Notes: generated by a model not told the origin, from the sequence alone. Counted from the first letter of the stretch, positions 37,044-52,261 are shown. The stretch: DNA of 64,000 bases from Melitaea cinxia (GCF_905220565.1 NC_059406.1:10488001-10552000), one strand, 5' to 3'. Numbers and translations are program-made.

Positions 37044-40000
37044 AACATTGTATGTTTATGTTTAGATATGTGTATGTATAACATTCACACACCTATATAT
37101 ATTTTGAAACAAATCTATCGAGCGAGATAAAATCTTTTTATTATATTTTTAAATGATGCAAGAGATTTGGCACATCTCGTTTCAAGAGCTAGTGAATTCC
37201 ATAATCAAATGGAGTGGATGGTAAATGACTTTATAAATTGATGTCGAATGGGACAGTATTTTTAAAATTAGACTTTCTTTTGATCGAAGAGTATGGTATG
37301 TGAAGGTTCTAAAAAGTGAAAACATTCTTTCAAATACAGTGGAACTGATGGATTGAAGATAACACAACATAGAATATGAAAGAACACGAGTATCCCTACG
37401 AAAACCGATAAACGGTAAGCCACTTGAGTTTTTTCGAAATTCGGAAATGAGACAATTACGAAAACCAAATATGAATCGAATGCAAAGATATTGAAGACGC
37501 TCAAATTTGTTAAGTTGCTCCCCTTTTAAATCAAGATAACATGCTGCGACGTAATCTAGAATTAGTTGTAAAGTGATAGTATTAAAATAATCTTAGTAGG
37601 AATGGGTAAAAATTGTGTTTGCAGGCAAACGAAAAAAACTGACTTTAATTACATCGACAAGTAATACAATATACGTAATATATACGCATTATCAAAGATT
37701 ACTTCAAAATTTTTAATCAGATCTCGATGAAGTTTACATGCGACCACACGATAAACATCGGCTTTCGATTAAACTAAAAATCATTAAAATCAGTAAACCC
37801 AGTAAAAAGTTATGCAGATTTTCGAGTTTCCCTCGATTTCTCTGGGATCCCTTCATCAGATCCTGGTACCACACCGGGGATATCTTCTTTTCAACAAAAA
37901 AAAGAATTATCAAAACGACAAAGTAATCCGCGAACATACATAAAATATACATACGTTCGAATTGAGTAACCTCCTCCTTTTTTGAAGTCGGCTAAAAATT
38001 ACACAATCTTCGAAGGAAACTAACAGCTGAAAACATTCTCTTACCTCACAGCTCACTTACCTGTGTATAATTCCTAAGTTCCCAGCTTTAACAGTTTATA
38101 GTGTCGACGCCATCGAAGCGTACAGTGGGTACTTCAATGAAGGAAATTCGTGAAATTAATTTAGGACTTCCTATAAAATTTGTATTTTGCTAGGATAATT
38201 AGCAAGCTGAAAGATTTTTACCGCTTTACTATACTAGATCGTCAATTTTAGTTTTTGTGTAGATTTGGAGGTCGTCCGCATACAAGTGCTAGTCATCCTA
38301 GCTAGTTATATGGGAAAAAATTGAATTACTAAATATATGGTAAATAAGAGGGGTGACAAGACGCTACCTTGAGGAACACCGGCAACTAAAGGAGATCAAT
38401 CAGAAAAAGAACAGGGTATTCCACTATGTTCGAAAAAGTACTTTAAAATGTTTTTTTTTTTTTTTTATTAAAAAACCACAAAAAATATATTTCGGCAAAA
38501 TAAACACGCTTTCATGCCATAAAATTAAATTACATTTTAAACCTTTTTTATTTCCGCGAAAACGATATCAACCATTTGGTGACGTAATATTGTTAGCAAC
38601 AAAAGTCGTGTATGTCGTATGTAAAACCGAACTCGTTCAATATTTCAAAAGTTCAATACCTTATACATATACTCTTTGTCGTTCAACGTTAACAGTTACA
38701 AATACTTGGTGTTTTTGTGTAAAATAATGAATTACAATAGCTATCATTGGTGTGTAGTGTCTAGCTGTACAAATACTAGCATTAAAAAACACAATCAAGT
38801 CTTAATTTGGCAGTAACATAAGGAATAAAACATAACCTAACCCTTTCTAACATTATTTTTCAAATTAAGTATACTTACATTAAAAAAAAAACAGTATAAT
38901 ATAACAAGTAATACTTACAAAGATGTTTTAACATTCCGAAATTCGGCAGAACAGAAGTCTGGGTTACATGCAAAAAACTTTGCAACCATCATTGAATCAA
39001 TTTTTGGCAGATTCGTACTATCTGCTTTTACAAAACCTTTTTGCATTTTAATAAATAAATAGCTACAAATGAAATGCACTAACGAAAGAGCACAAGTATT
39101 ACTCGTTGAAGTTAAAGTTGATAGATATGTATCTAGCTGTTTACAGCTCCGACAGAACTTTGTTTTATTGTTCGTATGACGTCATATCATGGCGGGTCGT
39201 GTTTTAGGTCACGTGATATACAGATTAAAATATACGACTTTCAATTTCAATATAATAAAACAATAATGGGCTTTTACGATTCCAAATCAGAATATTTAAG
39301 TGTATTTTTACATAAATTTTATTTTTTATCAAATTTTATAATTTATTTTTCACTACCGAAAGTACCCTATTATGAACTCTTACACGTTGCCGACACCCGC
39401 GCAAGTAAGAATGAAATCAGTCAACACCATTTTGAGATATTTTGAGAGAGCTTAAAACAGCGAGAAGGACATAAAAGTCAATTGTGCTAAACGCATTACT
39501 AAAATCTAATAATGTTAGCACGCGTGCATACCATATGGGATTTGATTTTTTTGCAAGTGGTATAATTTGGGCGTTTTTTGAGGATTCGGGAATGAAAAAA
39601 AATTATAGACCAGTTAAGTAAGTCCAGTTTCTTTCTTTTTAGGTAGGTGTAAGTGCTCAGCGACAAGGTTGGTTATGTGATCAGTAGCATACCCTAGTTG
39701 AATTTAAGTCACCCCGTGGAACAGAAGTATTTAACGACGTCTTAACATTTCAGCACGATCCATATCCCTAGCAATATTTGTTGCTGAAGACCACTCAACG
39801 CCGTCAAGGGAAAAGTTTTTAAATTATATGTTGACAGGTGGTTGTGGTGACTAGTGTTGAAAATTTGTGAAGTTTCTGTTGAACTCATTCATCATACCAT
39901 GTAACACCCCAGCAATTGCCACCAGAGATTCTTTTACTGACTCAATTGTTTTTTAAAACGATTAGGAGATATCGGTTTTATGTTTTTATGTGTAAAAGAG

Positions 40001-43000
40001 AGAGATATTTATAAGAGAGAATTAAAGATGAATTAACTTGCTGGCTGGACCAATATATCACATGTGCATATTATTTTGCAATTGCGCAGATTTAACAAAA
40101 ACTCTGAAAAATGTGGTTGCTAGTTTTATTGTCCTACCTGAAAAAAAATTCATACTATCATTCTGAGGTGATATCCCTAAAATGATTGGACTAATATGAA
40201 TAGTTAGTAGATTTAAGTGAGTAGTAAGTCTATCTCTAGAAATAGCTCCTACCTGATACAACTCTGGTTCTCACGAATCTCTCATTGGGCCACTTAGTGA
40301 CGGCAGCGCGCTGAAGGCAACCGCACAAGTATCGGATGGGTCGCGGACACGCCTCCGGAGATGTGAATATTGACAGTGTTATCTACGGACGAAAATATTT
40401 ATAAAAGCACGTATTACGCAGAAAAGGCGTTAACAGTCAAGGCCTAATCATTTAAAAATTGATTGATAAGGGGTTATCCATTGAGTACGCGAGGCTCGAA
40501 AAGGAAAGAAGGTCCGGCAAAAAAATAAATATCATAGGATATCGATATATATATATATATAAAATAAGGTGAAAATACGTTTAAAATAATGGACGTTCCT
40601 CACCATGCGTATTACTAATGTAGACACGTTTTTGGATAGCAAATGCTTTTATTAGGATCATTTTATTCATATCACAACTGTCTTTAGTGATAATTTTTCA
40701 TTCATTAAATGAATCAATGTATTTAAATAACAATGTTAATATAAGTATTATTTAATTTCATTCCCACATTCTGCAACATAATACATAAAATGGAACGTGT
40801 TTACGTGCTTGACAATGTATCATAGTCTATGTCAACCGTCAATGTTACGATATTGTTATTTGATTGGATACCCGTTCGTTTCTTCGCTGCGCTTGCGTTC
40901 GTTGTACCTACTGTGTTTGTTTCTGCGATTATACTCTAATATTTTGGACCCGTGCTTTTGCCTATGTTTTATTTGACACTGAACATAATAGTGATTCTAT
41001 TCTGGAAGCTATTTTAGGCTATTATTGTGATTCCCTTGTAGGTAACAGGGCTGTTGGTTGTTGTTGTCATGTAATGACTGTAATCTAGTAAATTGGTTGG
41101 GAAAGGCACCAAAACAATATTCAAGCTCCAGTAGGATTTTTAGACAACGTACTTATAACAATTCAAGAAAATTAAAAATAAAATAAATATTAATTTTTAC
41201 TCTTTTTTTAATTTTGTTTCCCTTACCTTTGCAATAAAAGGGATACGACCAATGAGTAGGTGGCCTTTACCTTGTTTAAATGCCTATTATTAACTATATC
41301 AGTTTACTGTAGTCTTTAATAATTCGAAACTGTTCACTGTTTGAAAGAGCCTAGTTTTTTAAATCATAACCTATACTCTTATATGTTAACGTCTAGTCTA
41401 TTGTAATGACAAGTTCTGTGAGTTTGATGATTATAACAATTTAATGTGCCTATTATCACGAGTTTATAACACCAAAAGTCATCGGTGTATGCTAAGTTCG
41501 AACGTCCATACAAAAATTGGCCATGTCATTTGTAGCACGATGCTTAATTCTCTCGAGGGGTTTAAAAGTTGCTAAAAGTATCACGCGTTAATGGACGACT
41601 CCTTACTTGTGTATAAAAAAAGTTCATTTGCATCAAATGTTATATAAATTCCTTTTGGTGGAGTTTGTTATTAATGAAAAAATTTGATGAAAACTTTTTT
41701 TTTACAACTAAATTGTAGTTTTAAACTGCGGAAATATATAGTATTGGCCTTAACACACTTAACCAACCTGATCAAGAATCATAAGTAGAAACTCAGCATT
41801 ATTGCAGGCATCGTCAGGAGAGTCCATTTTTGTTGGATTCAATTCAGCTGACTGTTTTGCGTCGATCAGTTTTTGAACTGTTTCTGCTATAGCTGCCTAT
41901 AAAAAATGGTCATAGGTAAGCTATTTGTATGGAAATTAAACAATAAAAAGGAAACTGTCTGTTTACAATATTCAATATTTTATAGATGACATGTTGATTT
42001 AAAATTATAATTTTTATCACATTTTGTTCCATAATTATGTTATTTACAGGTTGCGCGCAGCACTAGAGACAGTAGAGACGGTAGAGAGGTGGTCGGGCTC
42101 GCGCGCAGCACTAGAGACGGTAAATACGGTAAAAACGGTAAGAGTACCTGCAGAAAGGGCTTGCAGAGCGCGTGCATGAACTCGTCGATCACGGCGGTGG
42201 CGAGCGAGGCGGCGCGGAACAGCGCGCGGTGGTCGGGCTCGCGCGTCACCTCGGCCGCCGCCAGTTCGCGAGCCAGTTCTGCGCCGCGCCCACACTCCGA
42301 GAACGCATGCAGCACCGCTGCAACACACACTCACCAAGGTTTAATTAAACATGTATTATACGCGCAAGTACACACGTACACACACACACACACGCACGCC
42401 CGCACGCACACACGCACGCCCGCACGCACGCACGCACGCACTGACGCACGCACTCGGACACATACGGATACAAACGTGCAAACGCACTCACTGAAAAGCT
42501 TTTACTTGCGCACTACCTTAAATAAAGATTAAAATCGTAAAATCGTAAATGAAATTCGAAGTACTCACATGTTGCTAAAGGTTGTCTGTCAGTGCGGCAC
42601 AAGTCAGCCAGCGCCTTCACTGCCGGTAAGCCCGGCTCCAGTAACAACTGTCGTAGCGGGTTGTATTCTTCACGAGGCATAACCAATTCTTGCATATATC
42701 TGTAGAGAAAATAAAAACATAACATACTTTAATATTTTATCCAAGCCCAGATTTGTCTTGAAGAAATTTTTTTGACAAATATTCCAAAAGTTAATTGTGA
42801 ATACAATTATTTCAATAGAGACACGTAGTCAATCAAAATCAGTTAAAAATATAAAAAACATTGTTTTATAAGTACGTAAACACATACGTCAACAGATCAT
42901 TCCTTTTTATTCTTATTTTTTTAATTAGTTTTTTTTTTTTTTTATCATAGGTGAGCGACAGGACTTAAAAATTAGGAAAATACTTGTAACTTCAATATTT

Positions 43001-46000
43001 GAAAGCTCTACCTTATACGAAGTCTTAAAGAGCCCCATTCCCCAATGGGAGTCATGCCCGCTAGTGGATACCATTCTTCGATTTCTTCGCCATTAGCTAA
43101 GTTGGCTAATTCAATTGTTAGTTCTGCAACCTAAAAGATGCACGCAAGTTAATAAAACATTAGCTTATGATAATCATCATACGGTTTTAGCCACCCCAGT
43201 CTCGATTCCATATGCTAGATATTGGAAAAAATATATATAATTTTATCACGATTAATAGAACTTATTGTTGAACCATATACTATATGACATAACTTAATTC
43301 GAATTCTATTCGAGATAACTTACTTCGGATTCTTTTCCTCTCTTGCCAGTGTTATGTACCGTAATGGTAAACGATGTTACATCTGGAGGTACGTCGCTAA
43401 AAACAAATTAAAAGTTTTTGAATTGCGTGTTATATAAATAAATAAATAAAAAAAAACATATTTTTTAATGCATTGTCATTCTCAGGCAAAGTCGTCTTTA
43501 AGCGCGAAACTATATTGTGTATAAAGACGCTAACACATTTACATTTTCCTTATATCTTAGTATTTTAAAACGTACAGTTATTGAAGTAGAATATATCGAT
43601 AAAGTAAATAATATAGTAACATTACAAAAGCAATTGAGGTGGGGTCTCATAAATAAAAATGTCAGTGTTATGGGATCGTCGAATAATCCGGTGATTTTTA
43701 GTAACTTTTCAACCTTCTTTTTTGTGAAAAGTATATTAAAATTTTCAGAATATTTTCTTTAAATACAGTTACAGGTACATATTCTTATTAAATTTTGAAA
43801 AATTAAACATCGCGTACAAATTTCTAGACATTTATTAATGTCGCTGGGTATTTGTTGTTAGTTATTTTTGGTTTAAAAATCGCGCGGTCAACGAAAAGTA
43901 AATCCATGTGATATCTAATTAAATCTGAATCCCCATCCCGTTCGAGCCTCACGTGATTAATTGTGATAAAACTAAAAAAAACTGTAGGTAAATGGATTAG
44001 CTTGTTGTATGTTGATGTAGTATTGTGCTGTGTGGCTACGGCACTAAAGAATTTAGCCACCCCCTCTCTTCCCTTGGGTGTCGTAAAGAGGCGACTAAGG
44101 GATAACAAGGTTCCACAACCACCTTGGAACTTAAGAAGCCGACCGATGGCGGGATAACCATCCAACTGCTGGCTTTGAAATACACAGGCCGAAGACGGGC
44201 AGCAGCATTTTCGGTGCGACAAAGCCAGTACTGCGGTCACCAACTTGTGGAGGCCTATGTCCAGCAGTGGACTGTATAGGCTGTAATGATGATGATGATG
44301 AAATGGATTAGAATAGAGTGCAACGAACTCGAAGACGAACTCGTCGTCCCAGTGCGGGTCGGGCGAGGGCTTGGGGCGGGTGCGCGCCACGGGCGCGGCG
44401 CCGAGCGCCAGGCGCAGGTGCGGGCGCGGCGCCAGGCGCGCGGGCAGCCGGTGCGCCGTCACGCAGCGCACGCGCAGCGCTCGCAGCCACACCACGCGCG
44501 CCACCTGCCACACGCACGCGGCTGCTGTCTCTAGCTCGCTGCTACAGCGCAGCGGGACTGGAGCGGTTAACTGATAGGTATAGATAGTGGAAAATCTGTG
44601 ACCACTTCCCGAATTGTATACTCGGTTAATTTTGCTTCGTGAATTTTATCCATGTAAACTCTACGTCGGGTCGTACTCGAACTAAATTAATGGCATTAAA
44701 ACTCTACTTTGAGGAAAAAGGTCCATGCGATCCTTAATTTCGCATCAGTACATTCGCAAATTAAATGCATTGCATAAAATTACATATACAATGCAAGCAA
44801 AACAGTCCGACGTCCCGAGTGCGCAATCCCGTGAGTTCGAACACAGAGCGGTCCTGGCAGTGGTCGAGAACTCGAAAACTATATCAGGAAGAACATTGCA
44901 ATCAAGAAACAGTCCACCGTCCCGAATGCGCTATATCCGGAGTTCAAAGACAGAGCGGTCACAACAGTAGTCGAGAGTGTTAGCATTTAAATTTGTAATT
45001 CTAAAAATTATTAAAATTTGGATATAAATTTACAATTAGTCAGTCGCCATCTTTATTATCTGTTTTGTAGGGTAGTTACCCAGTAAATACTTTTATCATT
45101 AAAATTTATGCTTTTAATCTCTATATATATAAAAGCGAAAGGTCACTCACTCATCACGAAATCTCCGAAACTATAACACCTACAAAGTTGAAATTTGGCA
45201 GGTAGGTTCCTTATAAGACGTAGGCATCCGCTAAGAACGGATTTTACAAAACTCGACCCCTAAGGGGGTAAAACGGGGGTTGGAAGTTTGTATGAAAGTC
45301 CTATGTTTTTGAAGTAAGAGACTTGAAATTTAAAATGTAAGCTCTATAGATGGTGAAAAGGTGTCCAAATAATGTATCTTAAGAAATCAACTCCTTTTTG
45401 GGGTTAAAACGGGGGATCGTAGGTTGACTCACTGATCACGAAATCTCCGAAACTATAACACCTACAAACTTGAAATTTAGCAAGCAGGCTCCTTATAAGA
45501 CGTAGGCATCCGTTAAGAACGGATTTTACGAAACTCGACCCCTAAGGGGGTAAAACGGGGGTTGGAAGTTTGTATGAAAGTCCTATGTTTTTGAAGTAAG
45601 AGACTTGAAATTTAAAATGTAAGCTCTATAGATGGTGAAAAGGTGTCCAAACAATGTATCTTTAGAAATCAACTCCTTTTTGGGGTTAAAACGGGGGATC
45701 GTAGGTTGACTCACTGATCACGAAATCTCCGAAACTATAACACCTACAAACTTGAAATTTAGCAAGGAGGCTCCTTATAAAACGTAGGCATCCGTTAAGA
45801 ACGGATTTTACGAAAATCGACCCCTAAGGGGGTAAAACGGGGGTTGGAAGTTTGTATGAAAGTCCTATGTTTTTTGAAGTAAGAGACTTGAAATTTAAAA
45901 TGTATGCTCTATAGATGGTGAGAAGGTGTCCAAATAGTGTATCTTTAGAAATCCATTTCTTTTTGGGGTTAAAACGGGGTATGGTAGGTTGACTCACTCA

Positions 46001-49000
46001 TCACGAAATCTCCAAAACTATAACACCTACAAACTTGAAATTTGGCAGGTAGGCTCCTTATAAGACGTAGGCATTTGCTAAGAACAGATTTTATGAAATT
46101 CGACCCCTAAAGGGATAAAATGGGGGTTGGAAGTTTGTATGAAAGTCCTATGTTTTTGAAGTAAGAGACTTTAAATTTAAATGTATGCTGTTTAGATGGT
46201 GAGAAGGTGTCCAAATAATGTATCTTTAGAAATCTATTTCTCTTTGGGGTTAAAACGGGGGATGGTAGGTTGACTTACCTACTCATCACGAAATCTCCGA
46301 AATTATAACAGCTACAAACTTAAAATTAGGCAAGTAGGTTCCTTATAGGACGTAGACATTCGCTAAGAATGAATTTTATGAAACTCGACCTCTAAGGGGA
46401 TGAAACGGGAGTTGGAAGTTTCTATGAAAGTCCTATGTTTTTGAAGTAAGAAACTTGAAATTTAAATGTGTGCTCTATAGATGGTGAGGAGGTGTCCAAA
46501 TAATGCATCATAATTTATATATATAAAAGAGAAAGATCACTGACTCACTCATCATGAGAACTCAAAAACAGCTGGATGGTCCATTCATCCAGGATGGACA
46601 AAGATGAAATTTGGCAGGGAGGTAGATTATAATTAGTAAACGTCCGCTAAAAACGGATTTTGCGATATTCCACCGCTAAGGGGTTTAATTGGGGTTGATA
46701 GTTTGTATGAAACATATACAGCAGGATCGGTTTAAAGCAAAATAACCGCGTTGCAACCCTATGTGTTCAAGAAACATTTATATTGATCACTTATAACTTT
46801 TAACTGAGGTAGGGCACAGCAGGAATTGTCTGCTCAAACTATGGAGCTGCCCAACTGGGGTAGTACCTCGACCTTACAGAAGATCACAGCAAAATAATAC
46901 TGTTTTCAAGCAGTATTGTGTTCCTGTTGGTGAGTAAGGTGATCAAAGCTCCTGGGGGATTGGGGATTGGGTCGGCAACGCGCTTGCGATGCTTCTGGTG
47001 TTGCAGGTGTCTATAAGCTACGGTAATCGCTTATCATCAGGTGAGCCGTACGCAGTAGTACAAAAAAATATATTTTTTACAATATCCTTTACGTTACTAG
47101 AATACTTTTTATTTACCCCTGTCGTCACGGAGTCACGAAGGAGCGTGCGTTACGCTATTCTGTGGCATATAGTTACGTAGAACCATATTAAAAACTAAAT
47201 TGCATGCAGTATATTTAAACATATTTACACTACAATACTATATTATTACTACATTATTTCATACCACAATTCTGACGAATTCAACAAACCATTTTGTTAA
47301 ACGCGACGCGCGCTTCACGCGCACGTAGTCGCGGGCAACAGTTAGTGTATTATAAAACAAAGTCGCCAAAAATGTATGTGATCGATTCCCTCAAAATCTG
47401 CGGAACGGATTTTTATACGGTTTCATCAATGGAGAGAGGGCTTCAAGAGGAAGGCTTATAGAACGGCTAAGCCGAGAGTTTCACTGGAAGTTTGCCGGGA
47501 AAACTTTGTGTCACACCGATTTCAACGCGGGCGAAGCCGCGGGCACAGCTAGTAATTTTATAAGATTGTATTGATTGTGATTTCATTATAATGTACCGTT
47601 CTTACAGTAATTGTTATTTGTTGAAGTATCGGAAAAGCATAAAGATGGTGGTACCATCTTACATTTTAATAAATACTTTAATTATTGTATTAATTAATAT
47701 TAATTTATTTAATACTAATTTTTTGATTGGTCAGTCACCATTTTGTAATCTATTGGCGCGATTATTGACCTATAAGTATGATAATTTTTAAGTAAAGAGG
47801 CAGTTGTTGTTTAATTATTGCGCGGCTAACATTGCTGCTTGATAAGTGGCGTATAAGTGATTAGTGTGATAACTAATTCAATATAGTTACAAGTGTGTAT
47901 TGTGGATGAATAACTACAGATATAAAGTAAGAAATAAGTGTCACACGTGAGGCGTATTTATTGGAACAGATTTTTATATTATAACAGGTATTTGAAAGTA
48001 ACAAATAACAACTGTTGTTCTGAATTTGAAATAACTGTTATCTAAAATAACATTAAATAACAGATACATACACGGTAGTTCTAGCACTAGCGTCCTAGAA
48101 GTCCCCCATTCTTCAAACCAAATACCCGAGCCCTCTTCGCAGCAGCCACCTGAAACGGTTCTCCAAGTCTTAGCAACGCCACAACTGGTGTCACAGCCAC
48201 TACCACCAAAGAGGACTTTTGGCCACCAGCCAATAACAAATGTCCAAAAGAGAAATTAAAATATGAAGACGGATATAGACAAAAAATTATGAATATATTT
48301 ATAATGGATTTCCAACCATTTAGAATTGTTGAGGATCGCGGTTTTCGCGAGTTGAATTACGCGTTTCCTCACTATACCATCCCCACCAGAATTTTTTTTT
48401 CAAACGGCATGCTACTGGCCGTGTATGAAAAGGTCTTGACCTTTTGGCAAGGCACAGTTAAGAGAAAGTGTCCATACACAAGTGAAGTCACTTTGTATCA
48501 CTGTTGATATGTGGATATCCTGTGCAAACGATTCCATGTTGGCTGTGACTGGACATTATATTGAGGAGGAAGAATTTGTCCTGAAGTCATTTTTTCTAGA
48601 GTGTATTCCTCTTATGAACACACATACAGCAAAAAATTTGGCTGACAGCATAAACCATATATGCGAGGACTGGAGAGTAGCAGATAAAATACTCTTGGCC
48701 GTATCGGACAACGGTGCAAATATTTAAAGTGCAATCGAAAGGGAACTTGGGTGGAAACATTTTCCCTGCTACAGTCACACCCTAAATTTAGCCGTCAACG
48801 ACTTTTTCAAAAACCCTGTCGTTGCAGAGCTACTTTCAAAAATAAAAGGCATAGTACGGCACTTCAAACACAGCAATGTCGCTTGGGAAAAATTAAAAAA
48901 GTACCAAGAACAAGCAGGTACCACACCGAAACGGCTTGTTCAAGAGGTCCCAACGAGGTGGAATTCCACTTATTATATGCTCGGAAGATGTGTGGAACTC

Positions 49001-50866
49001 AAATAACCACTTAACAGTGCAATGGCCAACCTTGAGATAGACGCCATATCAGGATATGAGTGGTGTATTATCCAAGAATTGTGTGCCATTTTACGTCCGT
49101 GTAAGTGACACGGGAATTGTGCGGACAAAAGTTCGTAACAGGCAGCCTAGTGATTCCTATCACTATAGGACTCATTAAAGCCCTGGATAATATGTCCGAA
49201 GAACAAACTTTAATGCCATTTATGGAAAGTTTGCGGCAGGATTTAATTGGAAGCATTAAAAGAAGGTTTTTAAACTTAAACCGTAGTAAAACTTTTGGGA
49301 ATTGTTTCTTTCTAGATCCCCGGTTTAAGTTTTACTTCGATGAGGCAAATATTGCAGAAGAAACAAAATGGCGAATTGTTTCTATGGTAGCAGCACAGAT
49401 TTCCCGGAGTACGGCCCCACAAGGCGAAGTATTTACTACTGCGGAACCTACAACATCAGTTAGCCACACAACATCCATATGGCAAGATTTTGATTAAAAA
49501 ATGCGACGGATACAACCGGAAGGTACAGCTCAATCCCGTACTATTGTAGAAGTACAGCGATACTATGACGACAAAATCATCGGACGAACGGAATGTCCTT
49601 TAAAATGGTGGAGAGATCACAAAACAGTTAACCCTACATTGTACAAATTAGCCGCCAAAAATTTAAATGCGATGGCGTCATCTGTTCCCTGCGAAAGGGT
49701 ATTGTCAGCTCCGGGGAATATTCTTAATGAAAGGCGAACTCGTTTAGGTGTTAGAAAGTTACAGCAACTAATTTTTTTGCAACAAAATATGTAAGAAATG
49801 TGTAAATATAAATTAGTTAAATGTAACTTTTTTGTTTTTATTTTTTTAAATAAATAGTAATGTACATAATACAGTGAATTGAACACTTCTAAATGCGTCA
49901 GTTGGAGTAATAAATATAGCTATAATTATTTCATTACATATTAACTGAAACTCCTAAGCCTTTAATAAAACATTATTGTGTTTGCCCACAAACGAAAAAA
50001 AACCGACTTCAAATACATACACAAGTAATACAACGTAAGTAGACGAAAAAATATTTAAGTTAATACGCATAATCAAAGTTTACTCAAAAAGTGCCAGCCA
50101 ATCTCGATAAAATTAAAATAAGACTGCATGACAAGTATCAGCCCTCGATTAAAAAAAAGAATTATCGAAATCGGTAAACCCAGTAAAAAGTTATGAGGTG
50201 TAATATAACGTAACTCGACTAAAAATAGTCAAGCAAAGACGCATTATTAAATATAACTCAAAAAATACCCGTCCGATCTCGATAACATTCGAATGAGACA
50301 AATTAGCACGCAAAAGCTTTCATTTAAAAAAAGAATCATCGAAATCGATCTACCCAGTGAAAAGTTCTGAGGTAACATATATAAAAAAGTACAATTGAAT
50401 TAAGAACCCCCTTTTTTGGAAGTCGGTTGATGAAGGGAATTATTCAGTTAACAAGAACAAAATTCGTTATCCGCATAAACTTAAATAACAGGCTGTTATT
50501 TTATAACAGGTATTGATATCTGTTATTTTTCCATAACAGTAACAGATATAACAGGTAACATGTTTCACTTGTTATAACCCACATTTAATAAGTGTTACAT
50601 TAAGTGTTTTCAGTCGTGTTCTACAAGAGTTTGAAAACGAGAGAGAGAGGGAGAGAATTAAATGCGCCGCACACATAATTACATATCTGCAAGTATAATG
50701 CGTGGTGGATTAAGCTCTGATCCTTCTTATACATGGGGAAAGTGCCCAGTAGTGGGATATTACAGGCTGAAGCAAAGTACAATGCGAAGTCTCAGTCCCT
50801 ATACCACGAGTTAGAACACAAAGTGATCGGCGACATTGGTCAAGAACTTGAGAATGAAATAGAGAA

Positions 50867-50900
<34 letters not shown>

Positions 50901-52192
50901 GAGGGGCAGCTGAAAAGTTCTGAGCCTAGGGTACTTGCAGTCGTACTATTTACTTATCCAGTGGGTCACTATTTGAACGACATCTACCCACCATGTAAGC
51001 GAAGTTTCACGTCATTAGCTTCATTACGCTTTGAGTAATTGAACCGTAAACATCACCATGTCTGAGTCATCACTGCACTTAACGAAGTTTGAGCATCGCG
51101 CCGCCATCAAATTCCTCGTTAAAAAGGGAAAAACAGCAAAAGAAATTTTTGAAGAAACTTCTAGTGTATACGGAGATTCTGGACCGTCGTCAGCCACGGT
51201 TAAACGATGGACACGCCTATTATAACAAGGCAGAGAGACTCTGGAAGATGACCCCCGCTCGGGTCGGCCGAACACCACAGTCACCGATGAAAACATCGAA
51301 AAAGTAAAAAAAAATGTACTGGACGATCGCCGAATAAAATTGTGGCAGATAGCAGAAGAGCTTGGCTTTAGTAAGGAACGAGTTGGAGATATTATGCACA
51401 ATCATTTGCATATGAATAAAGTCAGTGCGCGTTGGGTGCCAAAAATGCTCACCCCACTTGACAAGCAGCGGCGCGTTGAAACTTCTGAAGAGTTTTTAGA
51501 CTTGTGCAAGGATAATTTGGAAGAAGTTTGCACTCGTATTGTTACCGTTGATGAAACGTGGATCCGACAATATGACCCAGAATCAAAACAGGAGTCAATG
51601 CAGTGGATAGAGAAGGGGGAAAGACCGCCGAAGAAGTTCAAGGTGGAAAAAAAGGCTTCCAAAATCATGGCCACCATTTTTTGGGATTGCGAAGGAGTTT
51701 TGCTCATAGATTACCTTCAAAAAAAAACTACAATGAATGCAGAGTATTATGCTGGGCTTTTAAAAAAAGTTCGCGAAGCCATTGTCGAAAAAAGAAGAGG
51801 TAAAATCAGCAAAAGAATTTTGTTTTTGCAAGACAACGCGCCGGTTCACACGGCGCGCATTGCGAAGCAAGCCTTGCGAGAAACTGGCTTCGATGAAGTA
51901 AATCACCCTCCCTATAGTCCAGATCTGGCCCCTAGCGATTATTTTTTATTTAAAAATTTGAAAAAAGACTTACGGGGACGAAGATTTGGGGATGATGAAG
52001 AGATGAAGGTGGCCGTTAATGAACATTTTCTAGCCAAAGACGCGGGTTACTTTTTATCAGGGATACAAGCCCTCTATAAAAGACGTCAAAGGTGCATTGA
52101 AGTCCAGGGGGACTATATTGAAAAATAAATTTTATTTAGATTTTTATCTAGACTCTTAATGCCCTAGGCTCAGAACTTTTCAGCCGCCCCTC

Positions 52193-52261
<69 letters not shown>

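Larger units (their letters stand above)
37130..39900 (-). pseudogene. LINE reverse transcriptase remnant, interrupted
   Basis: Minus-strand pieces show VLTLLDFSNAFSTIDFYVLL (39520-39440) and, after an insertion, SPLVAGVPQGSVLSPLLFTI (38400-38340): the palm block around AFS-ID and the GVPQGS block of a non-LTR RT. Stops and frameshifts abound. An AACCGACTTC copy (37612-37997) and a roughly 1 kb insertion (38450-39425) break it. It lies in the intron between exons 40253..40382 and 36433..36587. Confidence 0.65.

Noticed and set aside
38353..38727. 124-residue plus-strand frame
   Set aside because: It crosses antisense LINE sequence and a poly-T insertion border; no protein sense.
42089..42532. 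147-residue plus-strand open frame
   Set aside because: It reads through the GAP exon antisense and a CA/CG microsatellite; the protein is low-complexity.
44286..44587. Open frames on the plus strand across the GC-rich segment
   Set aside because: They are antisense shadows of the C2 exon (44504..44329), long only because of its high GC content.
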